A stretch of 31,732 nucleotides of DNA from Thermohalobaculum sp964576075 (GCA_964576075.1 CAZNTX010000044.1:1-31732), one strand, 5' to 3'; positions 16,568 to 24,565 are shown, counted from the first letter of the stretch. Program-made: numbers and translations. Notes: generated by a model from the letters alone, not told the origin.

Positions 16568-18343
16568 GTGAACGCGCCGACGCCGCCGGGGGCCTGGGTC
16601 CGGGCTGCGGCGCCGCAGCCTGCGGAGGGGGGCGAGCGGGCCAGGGCCGCGGCGCTCGCCGCGCGGCGGGGGCTCGGCTTCGTCGATCTCGCCCGCCAAC
16701 CCCCGTCGCCGGGGCTCCTCCGCGCCGAGGCCGCGCCGGTCTATCTGCGTTACGGCCTTCTCCCCTGGCGTCGGATCGGGGGGGCGACGGTCTATGCCGC
16801 GGCCGACCCCGCCCTCGCCGCGCGCGGCCTCGCCCGGTTGGGGGCCGAGCCCGGGCGCGCCTGCCTCGCCGTCTGCACCCGGGGCGCGCTCGAGGCGGCG
16901 GTGACTGAGGCGCTCGGCCCCGCCCTCGCCGAGAAGGCGGCGACGCGCACCCCGCTCTCGGCCAGCCTCCGGGGGCTGCGCGGCATGCGGCGGGGGGTGG
17001 CGCTCGCCGGCCTCGCGCTCGCGCTCGGGCTCTGGGCGGCGGGGCCCGCGGGGGCGGCGGTTCTCCTCGGGCTTCTGTTCCTCCTGAACGCGGCCACCGG
17101 GGCGCTGCGCATCGCCGCCCTTCTCGCCGGGCGACGCGAGGCCGATCGCGCGCCCCCCGCCCCGGAGGGCACCGCCTCGCTCGGCGCGCGCCGGCCGCTC
17201 CCGACGATCTCGCTCCTCGTGCCGCTCTATCTCGAGGCGGGGATGGTGGACGAGATCGTCGCCGCCCTCTCCCGGCTCGACTATCCGCGCGACCGCCTCG
17301 AGGTGCGCCTGCTGCTCGAGGCCTCCGACGCCGAGACCCGCGCCGCCGTCGCCGCCCGCGCGCTGCCGGACTGGATCCGCCCGCTCACCGTTCCCGACGG
17401 CCGCCCCCGCACCAAGCCGCGGGCGCTCAACTACGCGCTCGATTTCTGCCGGGGCGAGGTGATCGGCATCCTCGACGCGGAGGATCGCCCCGCCCCCGAC
17501 CAGCTCCGCGCCGTCGCCGAACGCCTCGCGGCGAGCCCGCCGGAGATCGCCTGCGTGCAATGCCAGCTCGCCTATCACAACGCGCGGGAGAACTGGCTCT
17601 CGCGCTGCTTCCAGATCGAGTATTCCATCTGGTTCGACGTGCTGCTCCGCGGCTTCCAGGCGCTCGGGCTGCCGATCCCGCTCGGGGGGACCTCGGTCTA
17701 TTTCCGCCGCGCCGCGCTCGAGGCGGCGGGCGGCTGGGACGCGCACAACGTCACCGAGGATGCCGATCTCGGGATGCGCCTCGCCCGGCGCGGCTGGCGC
17801 GTGGCGGTGCTGCGCTCGGTGACGGAGGAGGAGGCCAACTGCATCGCCTGGCGCTGGGTGCGGCAACGCTCGCGCTGGCTGAAGGGCTATCTGCTGACCT
17901 GGATGAGCCATATGCGCGCCCCGCGCAGGCTCTGGCGCGAGCTCGGGCCGCGGGGCTTCCTCGGGCTCAACCTGCTGTTCCTCGGCGGCGCGGCCTCCTA
18001 TCTGGCGATCCCGCTCTTCTGGGCGGCGGTGCTCGGCTGGGCGGTGACGGGACAGGGCCTCTGGCAGACGGCGCTGCCGGGCTGGGCGGTCTGGCCGGCC
18101 TCGATCTCGCTCGGCATGGGGCAGGCGGTGATGCTCGCCTGCGCCGCGCTCGCGCTCGGGCGGCGGGGGCAGCTCGGACTGATCTGGGTGGTGCCGACGC
18201 TGCCGCTCTACTGGACGCTCGGCGCGCTCGCGGCCTGGAAGGCGGTGGTGGAGCTCGTCGTCGCCCCCTTCTGGTGGGACAAGACGGCCCATGGCACGAG
18301 CCGCGCCCTCTCCGGCCGCCGGGGGACGGTTTCCGCGGGGTAG
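16568..18343 (+). CDS. Membrane glycosyltransferase family 2 with MshEN-like N-terminal domain
   Basis: A 591-aa protein. Residues ~35-115 (GLGFVDL, AAPVYLRYGLLPWRR, VYAAADP) resemble the N-terminal domain of type II secretion ATPases (GspE/MshEN), a fold that binds c-di-GMP in some proteins. Two hydrophobic segments follow (~143-185). The GT2 domain starts at TISLLVPLYLEAGMVDEIV. DAED is at 303-306, NVTEDADLGMRLARRGW carries the acidic residues at 397-400, and QRSRWLKGY (433 on) is the processive-synthase QxxRW motif. C-terminal transmembrane helices complete a cellulose/hyaluronan-synthase-like layout. It probably makes an exported polysaccharide. The start is GTG at 16568, the first possible one after the in-frame TGA at 16544. 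No strong ribosome binding site is seen. Confidence 0.88.
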   Translation: MNAPTPPGAWVRAAAPQPAEGGERARAAALAARRGLGFVDLARQPPSPGLLRAEAAPVYLRYGLLPWRRIGGATVYAAADPALAARGLARLGAEPGRACLAVCTRGALEAAVTEALGPALAEKAATRTPLSASLRGLRGMRRGVALAGLALALGLWAAGPAGAAVLLGLLFLLNAATGALRIAALLAGRREADRAPPAPEGTASLGARRPLPTISLLVPLYLEAGMVDEIVAALSRLDYPRDRLEVRLLLEASDAETRAAVAARALPDWIRPLTVPDGRPRTKPRALNYALDFCRGEVIGILDAEDRPAPDQLRAVAERLAASPPEIACVQCQLAYHNARENWLSRCFQIEYSIWFDVLLRGFQALGLPIPLGGTSVYFRRAALEAAGGWDAHNVTEDADLGMRLARRGWRVAVLRSVTEEEANCIAWRWVRQRSRWLKGYLLTWMSHMRAPRRLWRELGPRGFLGLNLLFLGGAASYLAIPLFWAAVLGWAVTGQGLWQTALPGWAVWPASISLGMGQAVMLACAALALGRRGQLGLIWVVPTLPLYWTLGALAAWKAVVELVVAPFWWDKTAHGTSRALSGRRGTVSAG

Positions 18344-18424
18344 GGTCGGTTTGCTCTGGAAAGGCGTTCCGTTCGCACGATACTCCCGGACATCCGCAAC
18401 CGGACACAACCAGGGAGACCCTCC

Positions 18425-19402
18425 ATGGACACGCTCGCCCTCACCCGCCGCGGCCTTTTCGGCGCGGCCGCAGCCGCCGGCGCGGCCGCCGCCCTGCCCG
18501 GCACCGCCGCCGCCGAGGCGCCGATGCTCGGCGCGACCCAGCCGACCCACACCCGCTTCAAGATCGGCCAGTTCGAGGTGACCACCCTCCTCGACGGCGC
18601 CGTGGCGATCCCGGGCCCGCATCCGATCTTCGGCGAGAACGTCGCCGCCGAGGACGTGGCAGCCCTCGCCGAGGACAACTTCCTCCCGGCGGACACGATG
18701 GAGATCCCCTTCACCGTGACGATCGTCAACACCGGCTCGGAGGTGATCCTCTTCGACACCGGCAATGGCGGCGACACCGGCCGGCGCCCGGCCGCGGGCC
18801 TGCTCCTCCAGCGCCTCGCCGCGGCGGGCTTCTCGGCCGAGCAGATCGACAAGGTGGTCATCACCCATTTCCACGGCGACCATATCGGCGGGCTGACGGA
18901 GGCGGGCCAGCCGGCCTTCCCGAATGCCGAGATCGTCCTCGGCGCGGCGGAATACGACTACTGGTCGAACGAGGACCTGCTGTTCGACGACGCGATGTCG
19001 ACCCGGGCGCAGCTCGTGCAGAGCAAGGTCGTGCCCTTCGCCGAGCAGGCGCGGATGATCGCCCCGGGCGACGCGGTGGCCTCCGGCATCGAGGCGATCG
19101 ACGCCTGGGGGCACACGCCCGGCCACCACGCCTTCCACATCGAGAGCGAGGGCGAGCGGCTGATGCTGATCGCGGACACCTCCAACCACTACGTCGTCTC
19201 GCTGCAGCGCCCGGACTGGCATGTGCGCTTCGACATGGACAAGGAGAAGGCGGTCGAGGCGCGCAAGCGGGTGCTCGGCATGATCGCGGCGGACCGGATC
19301 CCCTTCGTCGGCTACCACATGCCCTCCCCGGCGGTCGGCTATCTCGAGGCGCAGGGCGAGGGCTTCCGCTATGTCGCTGCGAGCTACCAGCTCCGCGTCT
19401 GA
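18425..19402 (+). CDS. Tat-exported MBL-fold metallo-hydrolase
   Basis: A 325-aa protein. The N-terminus TRRGLFGAAAAAGAAAA is a twin-arginine signal (Arg8-Arg9) ending near AAAEA, so the folded metalloenzyme is exported to the periplasm. The metallo-beta-lactamase motif HFHGDHIGG (His148, His150, Asp152, His153) binds a dinuclear metal site. Downstream ligands are in GHTPGHHAFHI and LIADTSNHYV, with a last His in GYHMPSPAVGYLE. It resembles the quorum-quenching lactonase/AttM-like MBL group, but the substrate is not determinable. The ATG has GGGAGA upstream and is followed by a very strong hairpin. Confidence 0.92.
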   Translation: MDTLALTRRGLFGAAAAAGAAAALPGTAAAEAPMLGATQPTHTRFKIGQFEVTTLLDGAVAIPGPHPIFGENVAAEDVAALAEDNFLPADTMEIPFTVTIVNTGSEVILFDTGNGGDTGRRPAAGLLLQRLAAAGFSAEQIDKVVITHFHGDHIGGLTEAGQPAFPNAEIVLGAAEYDYWSNEDLLFDDAMSTRAQLVQSKVVPFAEQARMIAPGDAVASGIEAIDAWGHTPGHHAFHIESEGERLMLIADTSNHYVVSLQRPDWHVRFDMDKEKAVEARKRVLGMIAADRIPFVGYHMPSPAVGYLEAQGEGFRYVAASYQLRV

Positions 19403-19417
19403 GCCTTCACGGGGGCT

Positions 19418-19452
19418 CGGCCCGGGCGGGGGATCGACCCCCGCCCGGGCCG
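19418..19452 (+). terminator. 15-bp perfect GC hairpin after the MBL gene
   Basis: The arms 19418-19432 and 19438-19452 are perfectly complementary with the 5-nt loop ATCGA, starting 15 nt after the MBL stop. No T-run follows, but the position and stability make it a good transcription-end or mRNA-stabilising structure. Confidence 0.65.
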
Positions 19453-19513
19453 CTCGGGCGCGCGGGGCGCCCCCTCGGGCGAGCGGAGGCGGTCGATCTC
19501 GACCGGCCCCGCC

Positions 19514-19653
19514 GTCTTTGGCGCGATCGAAAAGGCGGGGTCCGTGCGGGTGTCGAGCTCGCGCGGGAGATTTCGAAACGCGGCATCCGCACGCCCCAGG
19601 GCAACCGGATCGAGAGGAAATGCCTCTACCGGATGCCGAGCGACCGCGCCGAT
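19514..19653 (+). pseudogene. Relic of a serine recombinase (recombinase-domain fragment), frameshifted
   Basis: Two adjoining frames read VFGAIEKAGSVR (from 19514) and, after a frame change near 19550, VELAREISKRGIRTPQGNRI followed by ERKCLYRMPSDRA. Together these match the conserved stretch of the recombinase domain of large serine recombinases (F-x-x-x-x-x-x-G-S-V-R-x-L-A-x-E-L-x-x-R-G-I-R-T-P-x-G, then a Y-R-L-L-x-N-R block). Everything on both sides is unrecognisable, so only about 45 codons survive. Identification is by pattern memory only. Chance resemblance is possible but unlikely, given the length and the single frame change. Confidence 0.5.
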
Positions 19654-20180
19654 CCGCCGCCCCCCCCCTCTCGACCGAGGGCCGGCGTCGGCTGCGGCCA
19701 AGGCGTCGGCTTCGGGGTGCTGCGCCGGACGGGACCTTCCGGACCGAAGCGCGCCGCGCGCCGTCCTTCATGTGCATAGGCGCGGGCTGTGGCGCCGTGC
19801 ACCGCCTGCTGGACCCGCGCACCCTGGCCGCGTCGTCGAAGACGATAGACCCCCGGCAAACCCGGCGCGAGTCATGGCGGAGTCACGGGGCTGGTTTGCG
19901 GAGCTTCACTCACGCTCGCTCGGTCCGTTCGATGTGCGCGTGCCAACTCATGCCAGACGGTGTGCTCCCCAGGACGTTCGTCTCGAGAGACCCCCAGAGG
20001 TGTCGTTGCGCGCGATGGCGGGAATGGCGGGTTTTGGGGACTGGGCGACTGCGGTCGAGCCGGAGGATCGCTCACCGCCCGTGACAATCTGCGCTCAGCG
20101 GGTGATGCCGCAAGGGCAGAGATGGACCCTCGTGCGGGCGTTATTCGAGCCGCGCGCCGTCCCGTGGGCATTCCTTGCGT
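19654..20180. other. Gene-free spacer beside the metal island
   Basis: No frame here has a ribosome binding site and protein-like composition. On the minus strand, a short frame just beyond the NicO stop ends in VHLCPCGITR, which might be a scrap of a cysteine-motif protein. Otherwise I see nothing. Composition becomes less extreme in GC than in the preceding kilobases, consistent with the edge of an inserted segment. Confidence 0.45.
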
Positions 20181-21080
20181 TCAGACGGTCCCGACGCGGA
20201 GGAGCGCCAAGGCGAACCAGATGATGGCGAGACCCGCCGCGAGCTGCATGGAGGGTGCCGCCACCGCAAGGGCGCCAAGGCTGCCACTGGACGCGTGGAC
20301 GAGCCGGCGGGCCGCGACGCTGGACCCGGCCACAAGCATGGTGGTCGCTGCTGTCCCGAGCCCCATGACCATCACGGCGGCAGCGCCGGCAAGCGCAATG
20401 TCCATCTGCCAGGCGATGACCAGCAGAAAGAGCGCCCCAGTGCACGGGCGCACGGCGATCCCGAAGACCACGGCCGCGGCCTCCTTGAGCGAGCCCATCC
20501 GCGCCACGTCGTGAGCGGAGTGTCCGTGCCCGCCGCAGCCGCAGTTGGCGCGCCCGTGGGCGGCTGCCGCGGCATGCCTGGCCGCGCGGGGTCTCCAGAG
20601 CGCGCGGATGCCCCGCACTGCGAGGACCGCGCCGATTGCCGCGATGGCGAGGTGGCTGAGGGGCGCGAGGACGGCTTCGGACAGGCCCGTGACACGCGCC
20701 GCAGAGGCTTCCAGCAGCCAGAAGCCGCCATAGACGAGGACGATGGCCCAGAGCGCCTGGGCGAGGCTCGAGACGAGCGCCACGGCGATCAGCCGGCCGG
20801 CCGAGACGGCCGTGCCGAGCCCGACGCCGCCTATCAGGAACTTGCCGTGCCCCGGTCCCACGGCGTGCACGAAGCCATAGGCGCCTGCCGCCGCCAGGAG
20901 CGCGAGCCACGCGCCGGGCGCGCCCGCCCGGATCGCCTGCACCGCGCTCGCCATCTCGGTCTGGAAGGCGCGCTGCTCTGCCACCGCCCAGACCGCCAAG
21001 TCGCGCCATGCCTCGCTTCCCGTGAGCCAGATGAGGGCGCCGAGCAGAAGGGCAGCGATTGCGAGACCACTCAGCCGCAT
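20181..21080 (-). CDS. NicO-family nickel/cobalt transporter-like membrane protein
   Basis: A 299-aa integral membrane protein with about six to seven hydrophobic segments. The family signatures are FVHAVGPGHGKFLIGG (His72, His78) in an early helix and AVRPCTGALFLLVIAWQ in the second half. A cytoplasmic or periplasmic loop is Cys/His-rich (ANCGCGGHGHSAHD), as expected for metal handling. NicO/RcnA proteins move Ni or Co, some inward and some outward. The partner DUF1007 and CobW genes and the neighbouring Zur operon leave zinc or cobalt possible as well. Its start overlaps the DUF1007 3' end by 10 nt. It is the last gene of a five-gene operon. Confidence 0.87.
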   Translation of the reverse strand: MRLSGLAIAALLLGALIWLTGSEAWRDLAVWAVAEQRAFQTEMASAVQAIRAGAPGAWLALLAAAGAYGFVHAVGPGHGKFLIGGVGLGTAVSAGRLIAVALVSSLAQALWAIVLVYGGFWLLEASAARVTGLSEAVLAPLSHLAIAAIGAVLAVRGIRALWRPRAARHAAAAAHGRANCGCGGHGHSAHDVARMGSLKEAAAVVFGIAVRPCTGALFLLVIAWQMDIALAGAAAVMVMGLGTAATTMLVAGSSVAARRLVHASSGSLGALAVAAPSMQLAAGLAIIWFALALLRVGTV

Positions 21081-21721
21081 GAGAGGACGATCCTGTCTGC
21101 AAAGAGCCTGCCGACCCCCTCGACGGACGGCGTTTCCTCGCGTCCGAGCTCGAAGAGCGAGGTTTGCACCGCCGCGATCCGGCCGTCCGGCTCGAACGGG
21201 ATGAGACGCGCCCCGCACGCGCTCGCCGCGCCGGAGAGCGTCGGCGTCTCGGCGACGGTCGCGGCGTAATAGTAGGTCGCCTCGTAGACCGCAATCTCGG
21301 CCCCGTCGATCTCGACAGGCGGCGTAATGGCTCGGGTGAAGGCGATCTCGAGGCGTCCATCGACCAGCCGGGCGGTCACGTCCTCGGGCGGCCCGAGGTC
21401 GATGCGTCTGCCGCCGGCGGTCAGCTCCGCGAAGCCGTCGAAACCGTGGTGCCAGTTCGCGTAGGAAGCGGCGAGGTGCCTGCGCCCGGCCTCGTCGAGC
21501 GTGCCGTCCGCGGCCGGGACAAGGCCCTCTGCAGAGAGCGTGTAGAGCGTCTCGAACGGGTCGAAGCGCCAAGTGATCGAAAGCGCTTCGATCGTCTCGT
21601 CCGCACCCGCCCTGATGTCGACCGTCACATCGACGAAGACATGCGGATGGGCTTTGGCCGGTGGCGCGGTCGCGAGGGGGAGCAGCGCGATCAGCGGGGC
21701 GAGGCATGACACGCGGCTCAT
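21071..21721 (-). CDS. DUF1007 family periplasmic protein
   Basis: A 216-aa exported protein. The signal peptide (SRVSCLAPLIALLPLATAPP) ends near AKA, leaving a mature N-terminus of HPHVFVDV, a plausible metal-binding start typical of DUF1007. The body contains LSITWRFDPFETLYTLS, SYANWHHGFDGFAELTAGG and a Tyr-rich EATYYYAA. DUF1007 genes are often next to NicO/RcnA transporters, suggesting a metal-delivery or accessory role in the periplasm. The ATG overlaps the upstream CobW-family stop as ATGA (21721-21718). Confidence 0.88.
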   Translation of the reverse strand: MSRVSCLAPLIALLPLATAPPAKAHPHVFVDVTVDIRAGADETIEALSITWRFDPFETLYTLSAEGLVPAADGTLDEAGRRHLAASYANWHHGFDGFAELTAGGRRIDLGPPEDVTARLVDGRLEIAFTRAITPPVEIDGAEIAVYEATYYYAATVAETPTLSGAASACGARLIPFEPDGRIAAVQTSLFELGREETPSVEGVGRLFADRIVLSCG

Positions 21722-22794
21722 GAGGCGTGGGCCCTCGACGGCTTCGGAACGGCCTCGAACGGTCTCAACTCCGGGAGAAAGCGATACAGCATCTCCGGCG
21801 CCTTGTCGCGCCCCGGCCCGCTCACGATCGCGACGAGCCGCGTGGCGTCGATCCCGTCCGGCCAGCCGTCGAGGAGGCGCGGCGGGCTCATGACGTGGCC
21901 GACGGCGTGGATGACCATTGGGCAGCCGGGCGGGTCCGTCACCGCGACCAGCCCCTTGATGCGGAGCAGGTCCGGCCCGAACGTCGCCTGCAGCGCGCAA
22001 ATGGCATCGATGAGCGCCGCGCTTTCGACCGGCGCCGAGGCGCTCGCGCAGAAGGCGGTGGCCGTGTCGCCATGCCGGTTCACGTCGTGGTCGTGGTGAT
22101 GCCCGCGGGCGCGATGCGAAGGCGGCTCGAAATCGAGCCAGGCGCGGACATCGGGCGGTTTTCCCGCGGGATCGAACGCCGCGAGCGAGAAGACTGCCGC
22201 GGGCTCGACAGTCGCGGCGTCGAGGACACGCGCGTTGGGATTGCGGCGGCGAAGGGTCTCGCGCAGGGCCTCGAGGTCACGCTGCGATGCCGGGTCGCGG
22301 GCCAGATCGGTCTTGGTGAGGATCAGCAGATCGGCGACGGCGACCTGCCGGCGCGCTTCCTCGAACCGTTCGATGGCCTGCGCGCCGTGCACGGCGTCGA
22401 CGAGGGTGACGATGCCGTTGAGCGCGAACCGGTCGATCATCTCCGCATCGCTCATGAAGGTTTGCAGGAGCGGTGCGGGATCGGCGAGCCCTGTCGTCTC
22501 GATCACCACCCGCGAGAAGGCCGGCCCCGTTCCGGCCTCCGCCGCCGCCGCCAGCCGCAGGAGACCGAGGCGCACATCGCCGGAGACGGTGCAGCAGAGG
22601 CAGCCCACCGACATCTCGAAGGCGCGCTCGTCGGCCCGGGTCACCAGCGCGCCGTCGATCCCCACCTCGCCGAACTCGTTGACGATGACCGCCGTGTCGG
22701 CAAAGCCGGGCGCGTCTATGACCCGGCTGAGAAGCGTGGTCTTCCCCGCCCCGAGAAAGCCCGTCAGGATGGTGATCGGGATCCGTCGCGTCAT
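21718..22794 (-). CDS. CobW/COG0523 family GTP-binding metallochaperone (second copy)
   Basis: A 358-aa GTPase. The Walker A motif GFLGAGKTT is at residues 12-20, and VIVNEFGEVGIDG is the switch region. The metal-binding CxCC motif is GCLCC (64-68), ESTG is replaced by VIETTGLADP, and TKTDLA is the guanine-specificity motif. A His-rich linker (ARGHHHDHDVNRHGD) precedes the C-terminal CobW_C domain. Proteins of this family deliver Zn, Co or other metals to client enzymes at the cost of GTP. The start at 22794 is preferred over 22845 because it forms an ATGA overlap with the DUF6525 stop. The operon partner NicO points to Co/Ni or Zn. Confidence 0.92.
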   Translation of the reverse strand: MTRRIPITILTGFLGAGKTTLLSRVIDAPGFADTAVIVNEFGEVGIDGALVTRADERAFEMSVGCLCCTVSGDVRLGLLRLAAAAEAGTGPAFSRVVIETTGLADPAPLLQTFMSDAEMIDRFALNGIVTLVDAVHGAQAIERFEEARRQVAVADLLILTKTDLARDPASQRDLEALRETLRRRNPNARVLDAATVEPAAVFSLAAFDPAGKPPDVRAWLDFEPPSHRARGHHHDHDVNRHGDTATAFCASASAPVESAALIDAICALQATFGPDLLRIKGLVAVTDPPGCPMVIHAVGHVMSPPRLLDGWPDGIDATRLVAIVSGPGRDKAPEMLYRFLPELRPFEAVPKPSRAHAS

Positions 22795-23093
22795 GGCGCC
22801 GGGCGCCGGTCGACAGGGCGCGTGGCCGGATGATCGCCGCCCCACACCACGCGAGCATCCTTCGCGACGAGGCGCGCTTCGATCGCATCGAGGATCGTCA
22901 GCGCCTGGCTCCTGTCCCCGGTCCGGGCGAGCGCGCGGTCGTAGGCCTTTCGCACCGATCGCGGCCGCCAGGGCAGAACGGCTCTCGCGAGCCAGGCACG
23001 AAGCTCGGCCGGCAGCCGGTCGAATTCGCGCATCGGGTCCTCGTTGCGTCGCCGCCGCTTCAGGCTCGTCCGGCCGCGGTTCGTCCTGCTCAT
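22791..23093 (-). CDS. DUF6525 family protein
   Basis: A 100-aa basic protein with MSRTNRGRTSLKRRRRNEDP and MREFDRLPAELRAWLARAVL, followed by LPWRPRSVRKAYDRALARTG and a helix LTILDAIEARLVAKDA. These are the conserved blocks of DUF6525, common in Rhodobacterales and of unknown function. The Arg/Lys-rich head suggests nucleic-acid or protein binding. Both ends overlap neighbours by ATGA, so it is translated with the 71-aa protein and the GTPase. The link of this family to a metal GTPase operon is noteworthy. Confidence 0.82.
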   Translation of the reverse strand: MSRTNRGRTSLKRRRRNEDPMREFDRLPAELRAWLARAVLPWRPRSVRKAYDRALARTGDRSQALTILDAIEARLVAKDARVVWGGDHPATRPVDRRPAP

Positions 23094-23305
23094 CGGTCGA
23101 GGCGCGCCGCGGCTTCGCGAAACCATTGCAGTGTTTGCGCCCGGTGCGGCTCTCCCCAGGTCGCGACGAACTTGCGCGTGTGGTCGTCGTGCGGGTTTTC
23201 GAGCGCTGCGATCCGGGCCGCGATGAAGTCGCGCGTCAATGGGAGACCGCATTTGACCGTGATGCAGTGTTCCCATTCCTCGTAGGTCGTCGGGATTGGC
23301 GACAT
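23090..23305 (-). CDS. Small conserved-looking protein, first gene of the NicO operon
   Basis: A 71-aa soluble protein starting MSPIPTTYEEWEHCITVKCG. The rest is two helices (TRDFIAARIAALENPHDD and TLQWFREAAARLDR) around HTRKFVATWG. It has two Cys (EHCITVKC) and several His, but no family I can name with certainty. The start at 23305 is preceded by GAGGA; the in-frame extension upstream is not protein-like. Its stop overlaps the DUF6525 start as ATGA. It is the first gene of the second metal operon, whose promoter should lie in 23306-23401. No Zur-box-like palindrome is visible there. Confidence 0.75.
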   Translation of the reverse strand: MSPIPTTYEEWEHCITVKCGLPLTRDFIAARIAALENPHDDHTRKFVATWGEPHRAQTLQWFREAAARLDR

Positions 23306-23344
23306 GGCGTCCTCGTCTCGGGTGTTCGTGTGACTCTTGCGCTC

Positions 23345-23362
23345 CGCCACGACTGCGTGGCG
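23345..23362 (-). terminator. Hairpin between the two metal operons
   Basis: A 7-bp perfect stem (CGCCACG / CGTGGCG) with a 4-nt loop lies 40 nt past the stop of the class III dehydrogenase gene, in the only sizeable gap (96 nt) of the island. No T-run follows on the minus strand. It may be a partial terminator or an mRNA 3' end. Confidence 0.35.
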
Positions 23363-23401
23363 CGCCTCGGACCACCGGGGCACGCCACCAGCGCCGCAAC
23401 G

Positions 23402-24565
23402 TCACTCAGACACCAGCTCGCCGGGCAGCGTGTTCACGGTCATGGTGTCGGACGGCTGGAAATGGATGACCGAGCGGATCGACTTGCCGGCCTTCAGCAG
23501 GTCGAAGGCCGTGTTGATCTGGCCGTGGGTCATGTGGTGCGTGATGTAGGGATCGACGCTGAACTCGCCGCGCATCCACTCATCGACCATGCCCGGAAGC
23601 TGGCTGCGCCCCAACACGCCGCCGAACGCCGTGCCGCGCCAGACCCGCCCGGTGACGAGCTGGAAGGGCCGGGTCGCGATCTCCTGGCCCGCGCCGGCGA
23701 CGCCGATCACCGTGCACTCGCCCCAGCCCTTGTGGCAGGCCTCGAGCGCCGCGCGCATGAGGTGGACGTTGCCGACCGCCTCGAAGGTGTAGTCGAGGCC
23801 GCCATCGGTCATCTCGACCAGCACGGTCTGGATCGGCTCGGCGTGGTCCTTCGGGTTGATACACTCGGTGGCGCCGAGCGACATCGCCAGTGGGAACTTG
23901 TTGGGGTTGATGTCGATCCCGATGATCCGCGACGCGCCCCTCAGCACCGCGCCCTGGATCACCGCCATGCCGACCGCGCCGAGCCCGAAGACGGCGACGG
24001 TGGCGCCGGCCTCCACCTTGGCGGTGTTGCGCACGGCGCCGATCCCGGTCGGCACCGCGCAGCCCATGACGGAGGCCTTGGAGAGCGGCGCCTCCTTGGT
24101 GATCTTGGCGACCGAGATCTCCGGCAGCACCGTGTATTCGCTGAAGGTGCTGGTGCCCATGTAGTGCAGGATCGGCTTGCCCTTGTAGGAGAAGCGCGAG
24201 GTCCCGTCCGGCATCACGCCCGCGCCTTGGGTCTTGCGGATCGTCTGGCAGAGATTGGTCTTGCCGGACTTGATGTAGGGGCAGTCGGGGTCCTCCGGCA
24301 CGTAGAGCGGGATCACGTGGTCGCCGGGGACGACCGAGGTCACGCCCTTGCCCACCTCTTCGACCACCCCGCAGCCCTCATGGCCGAAGATGCAGGGGAA
24401 GAGGCCCTCCGGGTCCTCGCCCGAGAGGGTGAAGACGTCGGTGTGGCAGAGGCTCGTGGTCACGATGCGGACGAGAACCTCGCCCTCCTTGGGCCCCTCG
24501 AGGTCGATCTCCTCGATCTCGAGCGGTCTGTTCGGCTCCCAGGCGATGGCGGCGCGCGTCTTCAT
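23402..24565 (-). CDS. Class III alcohol dehydrogenase / S-(hydroxymethyl)glutathione dehydrogenase, structural-zinc site altered
   Basis: A 387-aa zinc-dependent MDR dehydrogenase of the glutathione-dependent formaldehyde dehydrogenase type. Catalytic-zinc ligands are Cys40 (SLCHTDVFT), His62-Glu63 (FGHEGCG) and Cys169 (MGCAVPTGIGAV). The NAD Rossmann motif is GLGAVG (194-199), and RPFQLVTGRVWRGTAFGG is typical of class III. The structural-zinc loop normally holds four Cys. Here it reads PEDPDCPYIKSGKTNLC: only Cys95 and Cys106 remain, with Asp92 and Ile98 at the other two positions. A ~20-residue tail after SIRSVIHF is extra. The start has GGAGGGAG upstream, 26 nt after the DUF1826 stop, so it looks like the last gene of the Zur operon. 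Confidence 0.93.
   Translation of the reverse strand: MKTRAAIAWEPNRPLEIEEIDLEGPKEGEVLVRIVTTSLCHTDVFTLSGEDPEGLFPCIFGHEGCGVVEEVGKGVTSVVPGDHVIPLYVPEDPDCPYIKSGKTNLCQTIRKTQGAGVMPDGTSRFSYKGKPILHYMGTSTFSEYTVLPEISVAKITKEAPLSKASVMGCAVPTGIGAVRNTAKVEAGATVAVFGLGAVGMAVIQGAVLRGASRIIGIDINPNKFPLAMSLGATECINPKDHAEPIQTVLVEMTDGGLDYTFEAVGNVHLMRAALEACHKGWGECTVIGVAGAGQEIATRPFQLVTGRVWRGTAFGGVLGRSQLPGMVDEWMRGEFSVDPYITHHMTHGQINTAFDLLKAGKSIRSVIHFQPSDTMTVNTLPGELVSE

Noticed and set aside
16502..19822. A very long open frame (about 1,100 codons) on the minus strand opposite carA-downstream, GT and MBL genes
   Set aside because: It is Arg/Gly/Pro/Glu-rich without motifs and lies opposite well-supported genes; such frames arise because GC-rich codons rarely form stops on the other strand.
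19872..20171. Minus-strand 99-codon frame in the spacer beside NicO
   Set aside because: Pro/Ser/Arg-rich, without a ribosome binding site or known motif; likely chance.
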